64,000 bases of DNA. It comes from Ferruginibacter lapsinanis. GTDB lineage: Bacteria > Bacteroidota > Bacteroidia > Chitinophagales > Chitinophagaceae. Below are positions 28,793 through 37,137 of this stretch, one piece after another. The notes under the pieces are model-generated. The model searched no databases. It worked only from the letters and a program-made list of their open reading frames with translations, and was not told the origin of the DNA. Positions within the stretch are counted from its first letter, which is position 1. Every line of letters begins with the position of its first letter. The DNA lies in contig NZ_CP086063.1 in the NCBI RefSeq assembly GCF_020783315.1, positions 2,778,501 through 2,842,500 of the forward strand, written 5' to 3'. The translations under genes and the position numbers were made by a program.

Positions 28793-30094
28793 ATGAAACA
28801 CTTGCAATCTCTGTTTATAAAATTTATTTTCTTCTTATGGTTACTGGGCAACCAGGTAATCAGTTCGGCTCAAACAAACGCCGGAAATACCTATCTGCCC
28901 AATATTAAAACCGTTCGTTTACATACGTATGGCGATCAGTTGAGTATGCCTATCTATAAATTGAACAGTGACGACCGACTTGAATTACATTTTGATGATC
29001 TTGACGGGGATGTGAAAAGTTACTATTATACCTATCAGTTGTGTGATTACGATTGGCAACCTGTAAATCTCAGCCCGTTTGATTATATTAAAGGATTTAC
29101 TCAACAAAGGATCAGCAATTACCGATACTCATCCATTGCATTTACCCGTTACACACATTACCAGGTTATTTTGCCCGAAGCTAATTCTGTACCTACAAAA
29201 AGCGGTAATTATTTACTAAAGGTGTTTCTAAACGGAGATACTACTAATCTGGCTTTTACCAGGCGACTTCTGGTACTTGACTCAAGAAGTACAGTGAGTG
29301 CACAAATGATGCAGCCCTTTACACCACAAAATTTCAATACACATCAGCGAATAAAATTTGCAGTCAATATAAACGGACTAAATGCATTTAATCCTAATCA
29401 GCAGATAAAAGTAGTGGTATTGCAAAATTATCGTTGGGATAATGCTCAATTCAATGCTTTTCCAACATTTATCAGAGGCAATACTTTAGAATATAACACT
29501 GAAAACAATTTTGTTTTTCCCGGCGGAAAAGAATGGCGCTGGCTCGATCTGAGAAGCCTGCGTTTATTAAGTGAAAGAATTGACAGTGCAGATAAGAAGA
29601 AGAACAGCACAGATATTTTTGTTAAGACCGATGCCGACAGAAGCAATCAACGTTATGTCTATTATCAGGATTTTAATGGGCTTTACCAGGTTACGACTTA
29701 TGAAAGTGTTAATCCTTATTGGCAGGGAGATTATGCCACAGTACATTTTAGTTTTGCTCCGCCGAATTTAGCGGAATATAAAAACAAAGAACTATGCCTG
29801 ATCGGGCAACTGACAGAAAACGCATTTCCTCAAAATAACAAAATGATCTATAACCCCGATAAAGGATTGTATGAAAGCAGTTTGTTTTTAAAACAGGGAT
29901 ATTACAGTTACGGATACATGTTAAAAGACAAGACCAATCCGGCGCTTGATACCGAATTGGATGGCAATTATTGGGAAACTGAAAATTATTATACGATCCT
30001 GGTTTATTATAAATCATTTACCGACAGAAGTGATCAGTTGATTGGCGTTGGTAAAATAAATACAAGAACAGACAGACCTGGGTTTAGCTTTTAA
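28793..30094 (+). CDS. Type IX secretion plug-domain protein (DUF5103)
   Basis: A 433-residue secreted protein with a signal peptide (LFIKFIFFLWLLGNQVISSAQ), followed by the DUF5103 region: NIKTVRLHTYGDQLSMPIY, YYTYQLCDYDWQP and GNYLLKVFLNGD. The family is now annotated as a type IX secretion system plug protein, associated with the SprA translocon in Bacteroidota. I start it at ATG 28793; a TTG one codon upstream adds nothing. The gene is monocistronic here, divergent from the permease gene and followed by the SRP RNA. Confidence 0.82.
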   Translation: MKHLQSLFIKFIFFLWLLGNQVISSAQTNAGNTYLPNIKTVRLHTYGDQLSMPIYKLNSDDRLELHFDDLDGDVKSYYYTYQLCDYDWQPVNLSPFDYIKGFTQQRISNYRYSSIAFTRYTHYQVILPEANSVPTKSGNYLLKVFLNGDTTNLAFTRRLLVLDSRSTVSAQMMQPFTPQNFNTHQRIKFAVNINGLNAFNPNQQIKVVVLQNYRWDNAQFNAFPTFIRGNTLEYNTENNFVFPGGKEWRWLDLRSLRLLSERIDSADKKKNSTDIFVKTDADRSNQRYVYYQDFNGLYQVTTYESVNPYWQGDYATVHFSFAPPNLAEYKNKELCLIGQLTENAFPQNNKMIYNPDKGLYESSLFLKQGYYSYGYMLKDKTNPALDTELDGNYWETENYYTILVYYKSFTDRSDQLIGVGKINTRTDRPGFSF

Positions 30095-30095
30095 A

Positions 30096-30158
30096 CAATT
30101 TGGTGATCAGCTTTTGAATATTTCCTTTTATTTTCAAATCATAACTAATTTCCAAATT
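30096..30158. repeat. Degenerate family A palindromic repeat
   Basis: CAATTTGGTGATC on the left and ATTTCCAAATTA on the right recall the family A arms but pair poorly. It lies directly after the plug-domain gene. Confidence 0.4.
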
Positions 30159-30183
30159 AATACATTTTAAAATCAATTCTCCT

Positions 30184-30191
30184 TATCTTTG
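30184..30191 (+). promoter_or_regulatory. -7 element of the SRP RNA gene
   Basis: TATCTTTG fits TAnnTTTG exactly and ends about five bases before the predicted RNA start. No TTG is obvious 20 bases upstream. Confidence 0.6.
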
Positions 30192-30195
30192 CGCC

Positions 30196-30299
30196 GGCAA
30201 GTCTTATACGACCAGCTCCTGCTGAACTCCCCCAGGACCGGAAGGTAGCAAGGGTAGGTGGTTGAGCGGTGCGATGTAAGTAACTTGCCATTTTTTTTT
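30196..30299 (+). ncRNA. ffs: Small signal recognition particle RNA (4.5S-type)
   Basis: A hairpin RNA of about 95 nt whose ends GGCAAGT and ACTTGCC pair. It contains the conserved SRP domain IV features: the apical GGAAGGTAGCA-type symmetric loop region (bases 30238-30250) opposite AGCAAGGGTAGG. It is followed by nine T residues as terminator. It binds the Ffh M domain for co-translational membrane targeting. It lies in the 354-base gap between the plug-domain and transaldolase genes. Confidence 0.9.
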
Positions 30300-30421
30300 G
30301 CCTGTTTACCATCTCCAATAACAGCATTTTATCCATTTTTTCCCGATCAAATAAAAATTGACATAAAACTTTTAATTATTTTACTTTTGCAGGGAATAAT
30401 TTTAACTCACAATTAAAAAGC

Positions 30422-30446
30422 TAATCCCCCTTTAGGGGATAGGGGC
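30422..30446. repeat. C-rich/G-rich hairpin, family D, abutting the tal start
   Basis: CCCC-TTTA-GGGG followed by ATAGGGG lies immediately before the ATG at 30449. It is the inverted counterpart of the element at 33278-33306, so it is a small dispersed repeat occupying the ribosome-binding region. Confidence 0.55.
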
Positions 30447-30448
30447 AT

Positions 30449-31102
30449 ATGAAATTTTTTATAGACACAGCCAACCTGGCACAAATTAAAGAAGCAAACG
30501 ATTTAGGAATATTAGATGGTGTTACCACTAATCCATCTCTAATGGCCAAAGAAGGCATTAAAGGAGAAGAAGCAGTTATGAACCATTACAAAACCATTTG
30601 TGAAATGGTAGATGGTGATATCAGTGCTGAAGTTATTTCAACTGATTTTGATGGCATTATTGCAGAAGGGAAAAAATTAGCTGCAATTCATCCAAATATT
30701 ATTGTAAAAGTGCCAATGATCAAAGATGGCATCAAAGCGATCAAATGGTTTACTGAAAACGGCATTAAAACAAACTGTACTTTGATTTTCTCTGCAGGAC
30801 AAGCAATACTTGCTGCAAAAGCAGGTGCTACATATGTTTCTCCATTCATCGGAAGAATTGATGATAGTGGTTGGGACGGAATGGATCTGATCCATCAGTT
30901 ACGTCAGATATTTTCTATGCAGGGATACAAAACAGAAATATTAGCGGCATCAATACGTAATCCAAATCATATTATTAAATGTGCTGAAGCCGGTGCCGAT
31001 GTTTGCACTTGTCCGTTACCTTCAATCTTAGGTTTATTGAAACATCCTTTGACAGATATAGGATTAGCGCAATTTTTGGAAGACGCTAAAAAGTTTGCTT
31101 AA
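30449..31102 (+). CDS. Transaldolase / fructose-6-phosphate aldolase family protein
   Basis: A 217-residue TIM-barrel aldolase of the short TalC/FSA type. MKFFIDTANLAQIKEA is the conserved start, DGVTTNPSLMAKEG the first motif and NIIVKVPMIKDG contains the Schiff-base lysine (about residue 86). The short family includes true transaldolases of the pentose phosphate pathway and fructose-6-phosphate aldolases, which differ at one active-site position; I cannot decide between them here. The stop codon directly abuts the next start (31103). Confidence 0.88.
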   Translation: MKFFIDTANLAQIKEANDLGILDGVTTNPSLMAKEGIKGEEAVMNHYKTICEMVDGDISAEVISTDFDGIIAEGKKLAAIHPNIIVKVPMIKDGIKAIKWFTENGIKTNCTLIFSAGQAILAAKAGATYVSPFIGRIDDSGWDGMDLIHQLRQIFSMQGYKTEILAASIRNPNHIIKCAEAGADVCTCPLPSILGLLKHPLTDIGLAQFLEDAKKFA

Positions 31103-31561
31103 ATGAGTAAATACATTTTAGGGGCTCTTTTTTTATTGTTTTCAAATATTATAACTGCACAGGAAATTGTTCTTCAGACTGATTCTACAGGTGTTTTTAT
31201 GCACCCCACACCTGTAGTTGATACCCAAAGTCTAGACAATATAGTTTTTACCAAAGTAGAGAAAGATGCAGAATTTCCAGGAGGAGCATCAGCGTGGGCC
31301 AAATATCTTCAACGAAATTTAAATGCTTTGGTTCCAATAAAAAATGGAGCACCAAAGGGTTCATATCTAGTTGTTATAAGATTTATTGTAGATATGGATG
31401 GTTCTGTAAGTACAATAAATGCCGATGTATCTCCAGGGTATGGAACTGCGGAGGAAGTAATACGTATTATTAAAGAAGGACCTAAATGGACTCCTGCCAG
31501 ACAAAATGGAAGAATAGTAAGAGCTTATCGAAAACAGCCTGTAACTTTTGTAGTTCAATAA
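31103..31561 (+). CDS. Small TonB C-terminal-like secreted protein
   Basis: A 152-residue protein with a signal peptide (ILGALFLLFSNIITAQ) and a C-terminal TonB-like domain: FPGGASAWAKYLQRNL, VVIRFIVDMDGSVSTINADV, and GPKWTPARQNGRIV followed by the final PVTFVVQ strand. There is no N-terminal membrane anchor with a proline-rich linker, so it is not a full energy transducer; such stand-alone TonB_C proteins are common in Bacteroidota and of unknown role. It starts at the base after the tal stop and is followed by a two-way terminator. Confidence 0.75.
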   Translation: MSKYILGALFLLFSNIITAQEIVLQTDSTGVFMHPTPVVDTQSLDNIVFTKVEKDAEFPGGASAWAKYLQRNLNALVPIKNGAPKGSYLVVIRFIVDMDGSVSTINADVSPGYGTAEEVIRIIKEGPKWTPARQNGRIVRAYRKQPVTFVVQ

Positions 31562-31580
31562 AGACATTTTATACATTTAA

Positions 31581-31618
31581 ATGCCCGATAAATCTTTACA
31601 GATGAATCGGGCATTTTT
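31581..31618. terminator. Bidirectional intrinsic terminator
   Basis: ATGCCCGAT (31581-31589) pairs with ATCGGGCAT (31606-31614), with T-runs on the right and A-rich sequence on the left. It sits between two converging genes. Confidence 0.8.
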
Positions 31619-31633
31619 ACTTATAGCTTAACC

Positions 31634-32041
31634 TCAATTTTTTTTCTTATTTGATTTCGGTTTATTTCTCACATCATTCAAAATCTCATCTACTGTTTTC
31701 AATTGTTCATTATCAGCTTTCGTTTTTATAAAAACAGAAAACTCTTTATATAAAGCCGGGTTGGCTTTGAGTACAACTTTAAAATCTACTTTATTGCCGG
31801 CAAAGCTTTTATCCAGCCACAAATTATTTCCATAAAATTTACCTGCAGAAGCAGAAAAAATAAGATGTGTGCTGTCCAAAGGCAAATATCTTCCATTAGA
31901 TAAAAGACCGTCAATGTTGATATAATTGTATGTCCCTTTTTTTAAACTGTCAGTGTATAAATTGACGTAGATGTTGTCAATCGTCTGCGCTTTCGCAAAT
32001 GCCGATAAAAGTATACAAATGGAAAATATTGTTTTCTTCAC
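31634..32041 (-). CDS. Hypothetical secreted protein (135 aa)
   Basis: A small protein with a clean signal peptide (MKKTIFSICILLSAFAKAQ), a predicted beta-rich middle and a strongly basic Lys/Asn-rich C-terminus (NKPKSNKKKN). I do not recognise a family. It is monocistronic, ending against the shared terminator and lying downstream of the NAD(P)-binding protein gene on the same strand (75 bases apart). Confidence 0.6.
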   Translation of the reverse strand: MKKTIFSICILLSAFAKAQTIDNIYVNLYTDSLKKGTYNYINIDGLLSNGRYLPLDSTHLIFSASAGKFYGNNLWLDKSFAGNKVDFKVVLKANPALYKEFSVFIKTKADNEQLKTVDEILNDVRNKPKSNKKKN

Positions 32042-32116
32042 TGAATTTGTTTTTTGGTAAGATTGAAAAATCTATGCCAAAGGTTGTCTTGGTATCTGTT
32101 AAATTTTTGTTGTTAC

Positions 32117-32746
32117 TCAATTACTGATACCAACCCGATGCTTTACATATTCATTTTTTTCTAATTCGGTCAACATAAACAAGGCAAGATCACCCACATT
32201 AATTTTATATGCATTAGGGACAGGCGCATAATCAGCGTTGGTTACATATGTACCGGTAACTTCCGCATCAATAATGTCCGGAGAACAAACAAATGTCCAA
32301 TCCAGTGAAGAAGCTTTTAAAAATTCATAAGCCTTTAAATGTTCCTTTCCCACAGGAATATATTGAGCAGGGTAGTCTGGGGCATCCAACAGAAAGGTAT
32401 CATCTTCCGCATTCAGCACTCCAAGTCCCCCCAAACCAACAATACGTTTTACACCTGCTTTCTGCATTTGAGTTACAATATTTTTCATGCCAAGGCTACG
32501 AGTAACATCCAAACCATTGGGAGCTCCGCCTAATGCAGATAACACTGCATCACATCCTTTTATGGCAGTAAACACCTCTTTTTCATCAAATAAAGCACCT
32601 TGTATCAACTCCAGGTTGTCATTTTCAGGTAAATCAGCCGTAAACACATTTCTTCCAAACGCTCTTACCTGATGTCCCATATGCAACGCCTGTTTCACCA
32701 ATCGACTACCAACCATTCCCGTTGCTCCAAATATTATAATTTTCAT
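32117..32746 (-). CDS. NAD(P)-binding atypical short-chain dehydrogenase (NmrA/YwnB-like)
   Basis: A 209-residue Rossmann protein of the atypical SDR group. The nucleotide motif is IIFGATGMVGSRLVKQAL at the N-terminus, followed by GCDAVLSALGG and GLGGLGVL. There is no Tyr-x3-Lys catalytic pair, as is usual for NmrA/flavin-reductase-like members, which may act as redox sensors or reductases. Substrate unknown. The GNAT gene upstream on the same strand is 37 bases away. Confidence 0.82.
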   Translation of the reverse strand: MKIIIFGATGMVGSRLVKQALHMGHQVRAFGRNVFTADLPENDNLELIQGALFDEKEVFTAIKGCDAVLSALGGAPNGLDVTRSLGMKNIVTQMQKAGVKRIVGLGGLGVLNAEDDTFLLDAPDYPAQYIPVGKEHLKAYEFLKASSLDWTFVCSPDIIDAEVTGTYVTNADYAPVPNAYKINVGDLALFMLTELEKNEYVKHRVGISN

Positions 32747-32783
32747 ACATTTTTTCTTTGAATAAAGATAAACTATATACTAC

Positions 32784-33071
32784 TTAGTTACGTAGAACAT
32801 CGCCGAACTCATCCTTTTTTTTATTAAACACTGATTTTGCAAATGGACACAATGGTAATATCTTAAGCTGATTAGATCTGGCAAATTCAACCGCCGAATG
32901 CACCAACTGATAGCCGACATTTTTGCCTCTTAAAGCATCAGAAACTTCTGTGTGTTCAATGATCAGCAATTTGTCTCCTGTCATTGAGTAGGTCATTTCT
33001 GCAAGTACATTTCCGTTTTCTTCTACATAAAATGAACCTTTATGTCCTTCTTCCTTATGTTGTATCAGCAT
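32784..33071 (-). CDS. YjdJ-type GNAT-like N-acetyltransferase
   Basis: A 95-residue minimal GNAT protein (Yjdj-type Gcn5-related domain). LRGKNVGYQLVHSAVEFA is the acetyl-CoA pyrophosphate-binding loop, and ILPLCPFAKSVFNKK the conserved C-terminal part with a Cys. Such proteins are thought to acetylate small molecules or proteins, but substrates are generally unknown. Its start is divergent from the trp control region (79 bases to the leader ATG). Confidence 0.8.
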   Translation of the reverse strand: MLIQHKEEGHKGSFYVEENGNVLAEMTYSMTGDKLLIIEHTEVSDALRGKNVGYQLVHSAVEFARSNQLKILPLCPFAKSVFNKKKDEFGDVLRN

Positions 33072-33109
33072 TTGATATAATTTTCAGGAAAAATACATCA
33101 AAATATTTT

Positions 33110-33140
33110 TTGGTTAATTAAAAAATCACACTCATATTTG
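33110..33140 (+). promoter_or_regulatory. Candidate trp operon promoter
   Basis: TTG at 33110-33112 and CATATTTG at 33133-33140 (one mismatch to TAnnTTTG) are separated by 20 bases, the Bacteroidota spacing. Transcription would begin about 5 bases before the trp leader ATG. Confidence 0.5.
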
Positions 33141-33149
33141 CAATAACAA

Positions 33150-33200
33150 ATGAAAATAAACAATACAAATAACAATAGTTGGTGGTGGCAGTCAAGGTAA
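33150..33200 (+). CDS. trpL: trp operon leader peptide (16 aa, Trp-Trp-Trp)
   Basis: A 16-residue frame, MKINNTNNNSWWWQSR, with three consecutive Trp codons (33180-33188) followed four codons later by the stop. It lies 164 bases before trpE and 44 bases before a strong intrinsic terminator. This is the architecture of ribosome-mediated transcription attenuation: ribosome stalling on Trp codons when charged tRNA-Trp is scarce would favour an antiterminator. There is no Shine-Dalgarno sequence and the predicted transcript start is within a few bases, so translation may be nearly leaderless. Confidence 0.82.
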   Translation: MKINNTNNNSWWWQSR

Positions 33201-33204
33201 TTCT

Positions 33205-33273
33205 TGTGTCGCTATGCTATTGATATGTATTTAATATACTCGTAAGCCCCGACACATTGTGTTGGGGCTTTTT
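33205..33273 (+). promoter_or_regulatory. trp attenuator: antiterminator and terminator
   Basis: The terminator stem is 33244-33255 (AAGCCCCGACAC) with 33259-33270 (GTGTTGGGGCTT), loop ATT, 12 pairs including one G-U, then a T-run to 33273. The alternative pairing is TGTGTCG (33205-33211) with CGACACA (33250-33256), which would destroy the terminator base. CAAG (33193-33196) in the leader coding region can pair with CTTG (33203-33206), competing with the antiterminator. This is the expected set of mutually exclusive structures of a trp attenuator. Confidence 0.8.
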
Positions 33274-33277
33274 AATA

Positions 33278-33306
33278 CCCCTTAACCCCCTAAAGGGGGA
33301 ATAGGA
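33278..33306. repeat. C-rich/G-rich hairpin, family D, between attenuator and trpE
   Basis: CCCCC-TAAA-GGGGG with flanks TACCCCTTAA and AATAGG. It is the reverse orientation of the element at 30422-30446. Confidence 0.55.
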
Positions 33307-33363
33307 AGTAAACAGAACAAACGAATTTTAAACTAAAGTTCCGTTACAGCGGATTGAGGTAAA

Positions 33364-34782
33364 ATGAAAAAAATAAGAATAGAAACCACATCGAAAAAAC
33401 TCTTAGCCGATATCTACACACCGGTAGGTATTTATTTACGATTGAGAGACAGATTCAGAGATACCATACTGTTGGAGAGTACCGATTTTCATGCAGGTGA
33501 AAACAGTTATTCTTACATAGGTATCAATGCTATTGCCGGTATTGAAATAAGCAATACAAAAATTATCGAATACAAATTACCAGGAGAAGTTCCTGAAAAA
33601 ATTACCATCGCAAATCCAACGGATGTTCCACAACATTTATGGGATTTTATGCAACGATTTGAAGTAACTGAACATGCACCCAAACCAATAAATGTAGCCC
33701 AGGGTTTATTTGGTTACAGTACTTATGATGCGGTACAATTTTTCGATACGATAAATTTGAGTGTAGAACATAAAGAACAAAGTACAGAAATACCGTTGAT
33801 GCGTTACAGATTGTATCAGTATGTAATTGCGATCAATCATTTTAAAGATGAATTATTTATTTGTGAAAATTTAATCCCGGGAATTGAGAGCAGAATTGAT
33901 GAAGTAGAAAGCTTAATAAAAAGTAAAGATGTTCCGGTCTTCCCATTTGAAAGTATTGGAGAAGAAACCTCTAATCTTACTGATGAACAATATTTACAAA
34001 TAGTAAAGAAAGGAATTGCAAGTTGTTACAGAGGTGATGTTTTCCAGATCGTACTCAGCAGAAAATTTGAACAGAAATTCAGAGGTGATGAATTCAATGT
34101 TTACAGGGCACTACGAAACATCAATCCAAGTCCATATTTATTTTATTTTGATTATGGTGATTATAAACTGATAGGTTCTTCTCCTGAAAGTCAGTTAATA
34201 GTGGAGAATGGAAAAGCGATCGTTCATCCAATTGCGGGTACGTTTAAAAGAACAGGCAACGATGAACAGGATAAAGCATTGGCTATTGAATTAGAAGCAG
34301 ATGAAAAAGAGAATGCCGAACACGTGATGCTGGTAGATCTTGCAAGAAACGACCTAAGCAGAATGTGCAATGAAGTAGAAGTAACACAATACAAAAAGAT
34401 CAATTACTACTCTCATGTTATTCATTTGGTGAGTGAAGTAAAAGGCACTGTACAGGCCGAAACAAATCCTTTTAAATTATTAGCAGTTAGTTTTCCTGCA
34501 GGTACACTAAGTGGTGCGCCTAAATTTAAGGCGATGCAATTGATCAATGAATTTGAACCAACAAAAAGAAGTTATTACGGAGGCGCTATAGGCTTTATGG
34601 GCTTTGACGGAAGATGTAATCACGCTATTATGATCCGTACATTTTTAAGTAAGAATAATACATTAATTCGCCAGGCGGGTGCAGGCATTGTTGCTGCCAG
34701 TAAACCCGAAAGCGAATTACAGGAAGTGAACAATAAATTGAACGCATTAAAACAAGCTATTGCATTAGCACAAACTATATAA
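33364..34782 (+). CDS. trpE: Anthranilate synthase component I
   Basis: Converts chorismate and ammonia (from TrpG) to anthranilate, the first step of tryptophan synthesis. The 472 residues have an N-terminal domain with a probable Trp feedback site region (LLESTDFHAGENSYSYIG) and the C-terminal chorismate-binding domain: FQIVLSRKFE, IGSSPESQL, HPIAGTFKRTG, ENAEHVMLVDLARNDL and FPAGTLSGAPKFKAMQLI. Length is normal. It is the first structural gene of the trp cluster and lies after the leader/attenuator; trpG follows one base after its stop. Confidence 0.95.
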   Translation: MKKIRIETTSKKLLADIYTPVGIYLRLRDRFRDTILLESTDFHAGENSYSYIGINAIAGIEISNTKIIEYKLPGEVPEKITIANPTDVPQHLWDFMQRFEVTEHAPKPINVAQGLFGYSTYDAVQFFDTINLSVEHKEQSTEIPLMRYRLYQYVIAINHFKDELFICENLIPGIESRIDEVESLIKSKDVPVFPFESIGEETSNLTDEQYLQIVKKGIASCYRGDVFQIVLSRKFEQKFRGDEFNVYRALRNINPSPYLFYFDYGDYKLIGSSPESQLIVENGKAIVHPIAGTFKRTGNDEQDKALAIELEADEKENAEHVMLVDLARNDLSRMCNEVEVTQYKKINYYSHVIHLVSEVKGTVQAETNPFKLLAVSFPAGTLSGAPKFKAMQLINEFEPTKRSYYGGAIGFMGFDGRCNHAIMIRTFLSKNNTLIRQAGAGIVAASKPESELQEVNNKLNALKQAIALAQTI

Positions 34783-34783
34783 G

Positions 34784-35353
34784 ATGAAGATATTGGTATT
34801 TGATAATTACGATTCATTCACCTACAACCTTGTTCATTTGGTTGAAAAGATCATGCATGAGAAAGTAGATGTTTACCGTAATGATAAGATCGCTTTAGAA
34901 AAAGTAAAAGAATATGATAAGATCATTTTATCACCCGGACCAGGCATACCTGAAGAAGCTGGCTTACTCTTGCCGCTGATCAAAGAATATGCTTCCAGCA
35001 AATCAATACTGGGTGTATGTCTCGGGCATCAGGCAATAGGCGAAGCATTTGGTGGCACGTTGGAGAATTTGAGTACGGTATATCATGGGGTTGCAACCAA
35101 CATTAAAAAGACAAATGTCGCATCAAAATTGTTTGACGGATTAGAGAATAGTTTTGAAGTAGGTCGTTACCATAGCTGGATAGTCAGCAATAAAAATTTC
35201 CCGACTGAATTAGCAATCACAGCCACAGATGACAATGGTTACATCATGGGGCTACAACACAAAACTTTTGATGTACAAGGTGTACAATTTCATCCGGAAA
35301 GCGTATTAACACCCGACGGAGAAAAAATATTAAGGAACTGGTTGAAACAATAA
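34784..35353 (+). CDS. trpG: Anthranilate synthase component II (glutamine amidotransferase)
   Basis: Supplies ammonia from glutamine to TrpE. The 189 residues form a class I amidotransferase: LSPGPGIPEEAG, the nucleophile Cys in LGVCLGHQAIGEAFGG (about residue 79) and the catalytic HPES near the end (QFHPESVLTPDG). It is directly coupled to trpE and precedes trpD by 4 bases. It could in principle also serve folate synthesis (PabA role), since no separate pabA is seen, but the position makes Trp its main role. Confidence 0.95.
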   Translation: MKILVFDNYDSFTYNLVHLVEKIMHEKVDVYRNDKIALEKVKEYDKIILSPGPGIPEEAGLLLPLIKEYASSKSILGVCLGHQAIGEAFGGTLENLSTVYHGVATNIKKTNVASKLFDGLENSFEVGRYHSWIVSNKNFPTELAITATDDNGYIMGLQHKTFDVQGVQFHPESVLTPDGEKILRNWLKQ

Positions 35354-35357
35354 CGTA

Positions 35358-36344
35358 ATGAAAAAGATTCTACAACATTTATTCGAATATAAAAGCCTTA
35401 CTGCTGCACAGGCTAAAGAAGTATTGATCAATATTTCTAAAGGAGTGTACAATGAAAGTGAGATCGCATCTTTTGTTACCGTATATCTTATGCGGAGCAT
35501 CACCATTGATGAATTAAGTGGATTCAGAGATGCATTGCAGGAGTTGTGCGTAAAAATTGACCTTAACGGTAATGACGTAATTGATATAGTAGGTACGGGT
35601 GGTGATGGAAAAGATACTTTCAATATTTCTACCTTAAGTTGTTTTATTGTTGCCGGCACCGGTAACAAAGTGGCTAAACATGGTAATTACGGAGCATCAT
35701 CTATCAGCGGAAGCAGCAACGTAATGGAACAGTTAGGCTATAAATTCAAAAACGATGCCGATACACTAAAAAGAGAAATTGAAACATGTAATATTTGTTT
35801 TTTACATGCACCTCTTTTTCACCCGGCATTAAAAGCTGTAGGGCCAATCAGAAAAAATTTAGGCATACGTACTTTTTTTAATATGCTCGGACCAATGGTT
35901 AATCCTGCTTTTCCAAAGCATCAATTAGTAGGTGTATACAACCTCGAAATGGCAAGGATCTATAATTATTTATTACAACAGACAGCTAATAATTTCACCA
36001 TCATCCATAGCCTTGATGGCTATGATGAAATCTCTTTGACAGGAGATACCAAAGTGATCACCAATGAAGGAGAAAAAATATTGACTGCTGAATTTTTAGG
36101 CAAAAGAACTGTAAAACCTGAAGATATTCATGGAGGTGATTCTGTAGAAGCTGCCGCAAAAATATTTTTAAATATTTTGAAAGGAGAAGGCACATGGTCT
36201 CAAAATGCAGTGGTACTAGCTAACTCAGCCATGGCATTGCAATGTACTGGCAAGTATAGCAACTACGAAGAATGTTATCAATTAGCAGTTAATAGCTTGG
36301 AAAGTGGTAGTGCATTAAAAGTTTTACAAAAATTAGTAGGTTAA
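35358..36344 (+). CDS. trpD: Anthranilate phosphoribosyltransferase
   Basis: Joins anthranilate and PRPP to phosphoribosylanthranilate. The 328 residues show the PRPP site GTGGDGKDTFNIST (about residues 76-89), KHGNYGASSISGSSNVMEQLG and the GPMVNPAFPKHQLVGVY segment. The usual KHGNRSVSS sequence is changed to KHGNYGASS, a common variation in Bacteroidota. It lies 4 bases after trpG and before trpC, all on one strand. Confidence 0.94.
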   Translation: MKKILQHLFEYKSLTAAQAKEVLINISKGVYNESEIASFVTVYLMRSITIDELSGFRDALQELCVKIDLNGNDVIDIVGTGGDGKDTFNISTLSCFIVAGTGNKVAKHGNYGASSISGSSNVMEQLGYKFKNDADTLKREIETCNICFLHAPLFHPALKAVGPIRKNLGIRTFFNMLGPMVNPAFPKHQLVGVYNLEMARIYNYLLQQTANNFTIIHSLDGYDEISLTGDTKVITNEGEKILTAEFLGKRTVKPEDIHGGDSVEAAAKIFLNILKGEGTWSQNAVVLANSAMALQCTGKYSNYEECYQLAVNSLESGSALKVLQKLVG

Positions 36345-36348
36345 GCTC

Positions 36349-37137
36349 ATGACTATTTTAGATAAAATAATTGAACAAAAAGCAATTGAAGTAGCAGAAA
36401 GAAAATTGCAAACAAGTGCAGAGGAATTAAGAAATTCTCCACTGTATAGCCGTACTTGTTTTTCATTAAAACAATTTTTACTGGATGAAACGAAAACAGG
36501 CATCATTGCTGAGTTCAAACGTCAATCTCCATCAAAAGGAGTGATCAATGCAACTGCGGATGTGGTGGATGTTACAAAAGCGTATACAGAAAATGGTGCA
36601 AGCTGTTTATCTGTGCTTACAGATGAAATATTCTTCGGCGGAACCACTAATGACCTGACTAAAGCAAGGATCAATAATATTCCTATCTTAAGAAAAGATT
36701 TTATTATTGATGAATACCAGATCATCGAAGCAAAGTCAATGGGGGCTGATGTTATCTTATTGATAGCAGCTTGCTTAACACCACAAAGAGTGAAAGAATT
36801 AGCCATCTTTGCAACAAGTTTAGGCTTAGAAGTGTTACTTGAAATTCATGCTGAAGAAGAATTAGTACATATATGTGATGAAACTGCCATAGTGGGTGTA
36901 AATAACCGGGATCTGAAAACCTTTACGGTTGATATCAACCGGTCCATTGCTTTAAGCAAACAGATACCAGCGGATAAGATCAAAGTAGCAGAAAGCGGTA
37001 TTCACAATGTAGAAACGATCAATATCTTTAAAAATGCCGGATTTAAGGGTTTTTTAATAGGTGAGAACTTTATGAAACAACCCAACCCAACGATTGCTTT
37101 TGCCGAATTTGTAAAACAATTAAAAGCATCAGCGTAA
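36349..37137 (+). CDS. trpC: Indole-3-glycerol phosphate synthase
   Basis: Closes the indole ring of CdRP with loss of CO2 and water. The 262 residues form a TIM barrel with AEFKRQSPSKGVI (catalytic Glu and Lys), SVLTDEIFFGG, LRKDFIIDEYQI (catalytic Lys), and GVNNRDLKTF with SGIH near the end. It is not fused to TrpF, unlike in enterobacteria. Its stop overlaps the trpF start by one base. Confidence 0.95.
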   Translation: MTILDKIIEQKAIEVAERKLQTSAEELRNSPLYSRTCFSLKQFLLDETKTGIIAEFKRQSPSKGVINATADVVDVTKAYTENGASCLSVLTDEIFFGGTTNDLTKARINNIPILRKDFIIDEYQIIEAKSMGADVILLIAACLTPQRVKELAIFATSLGLEVLLEIHAEEELVHICDETAIVGVNNRDLKTFTVDINRSIALSKQIPADKIKVAESGIHNVETINIFKNAGFKGFLIGENFMKQPNPTIAFAEFVKQLKASA

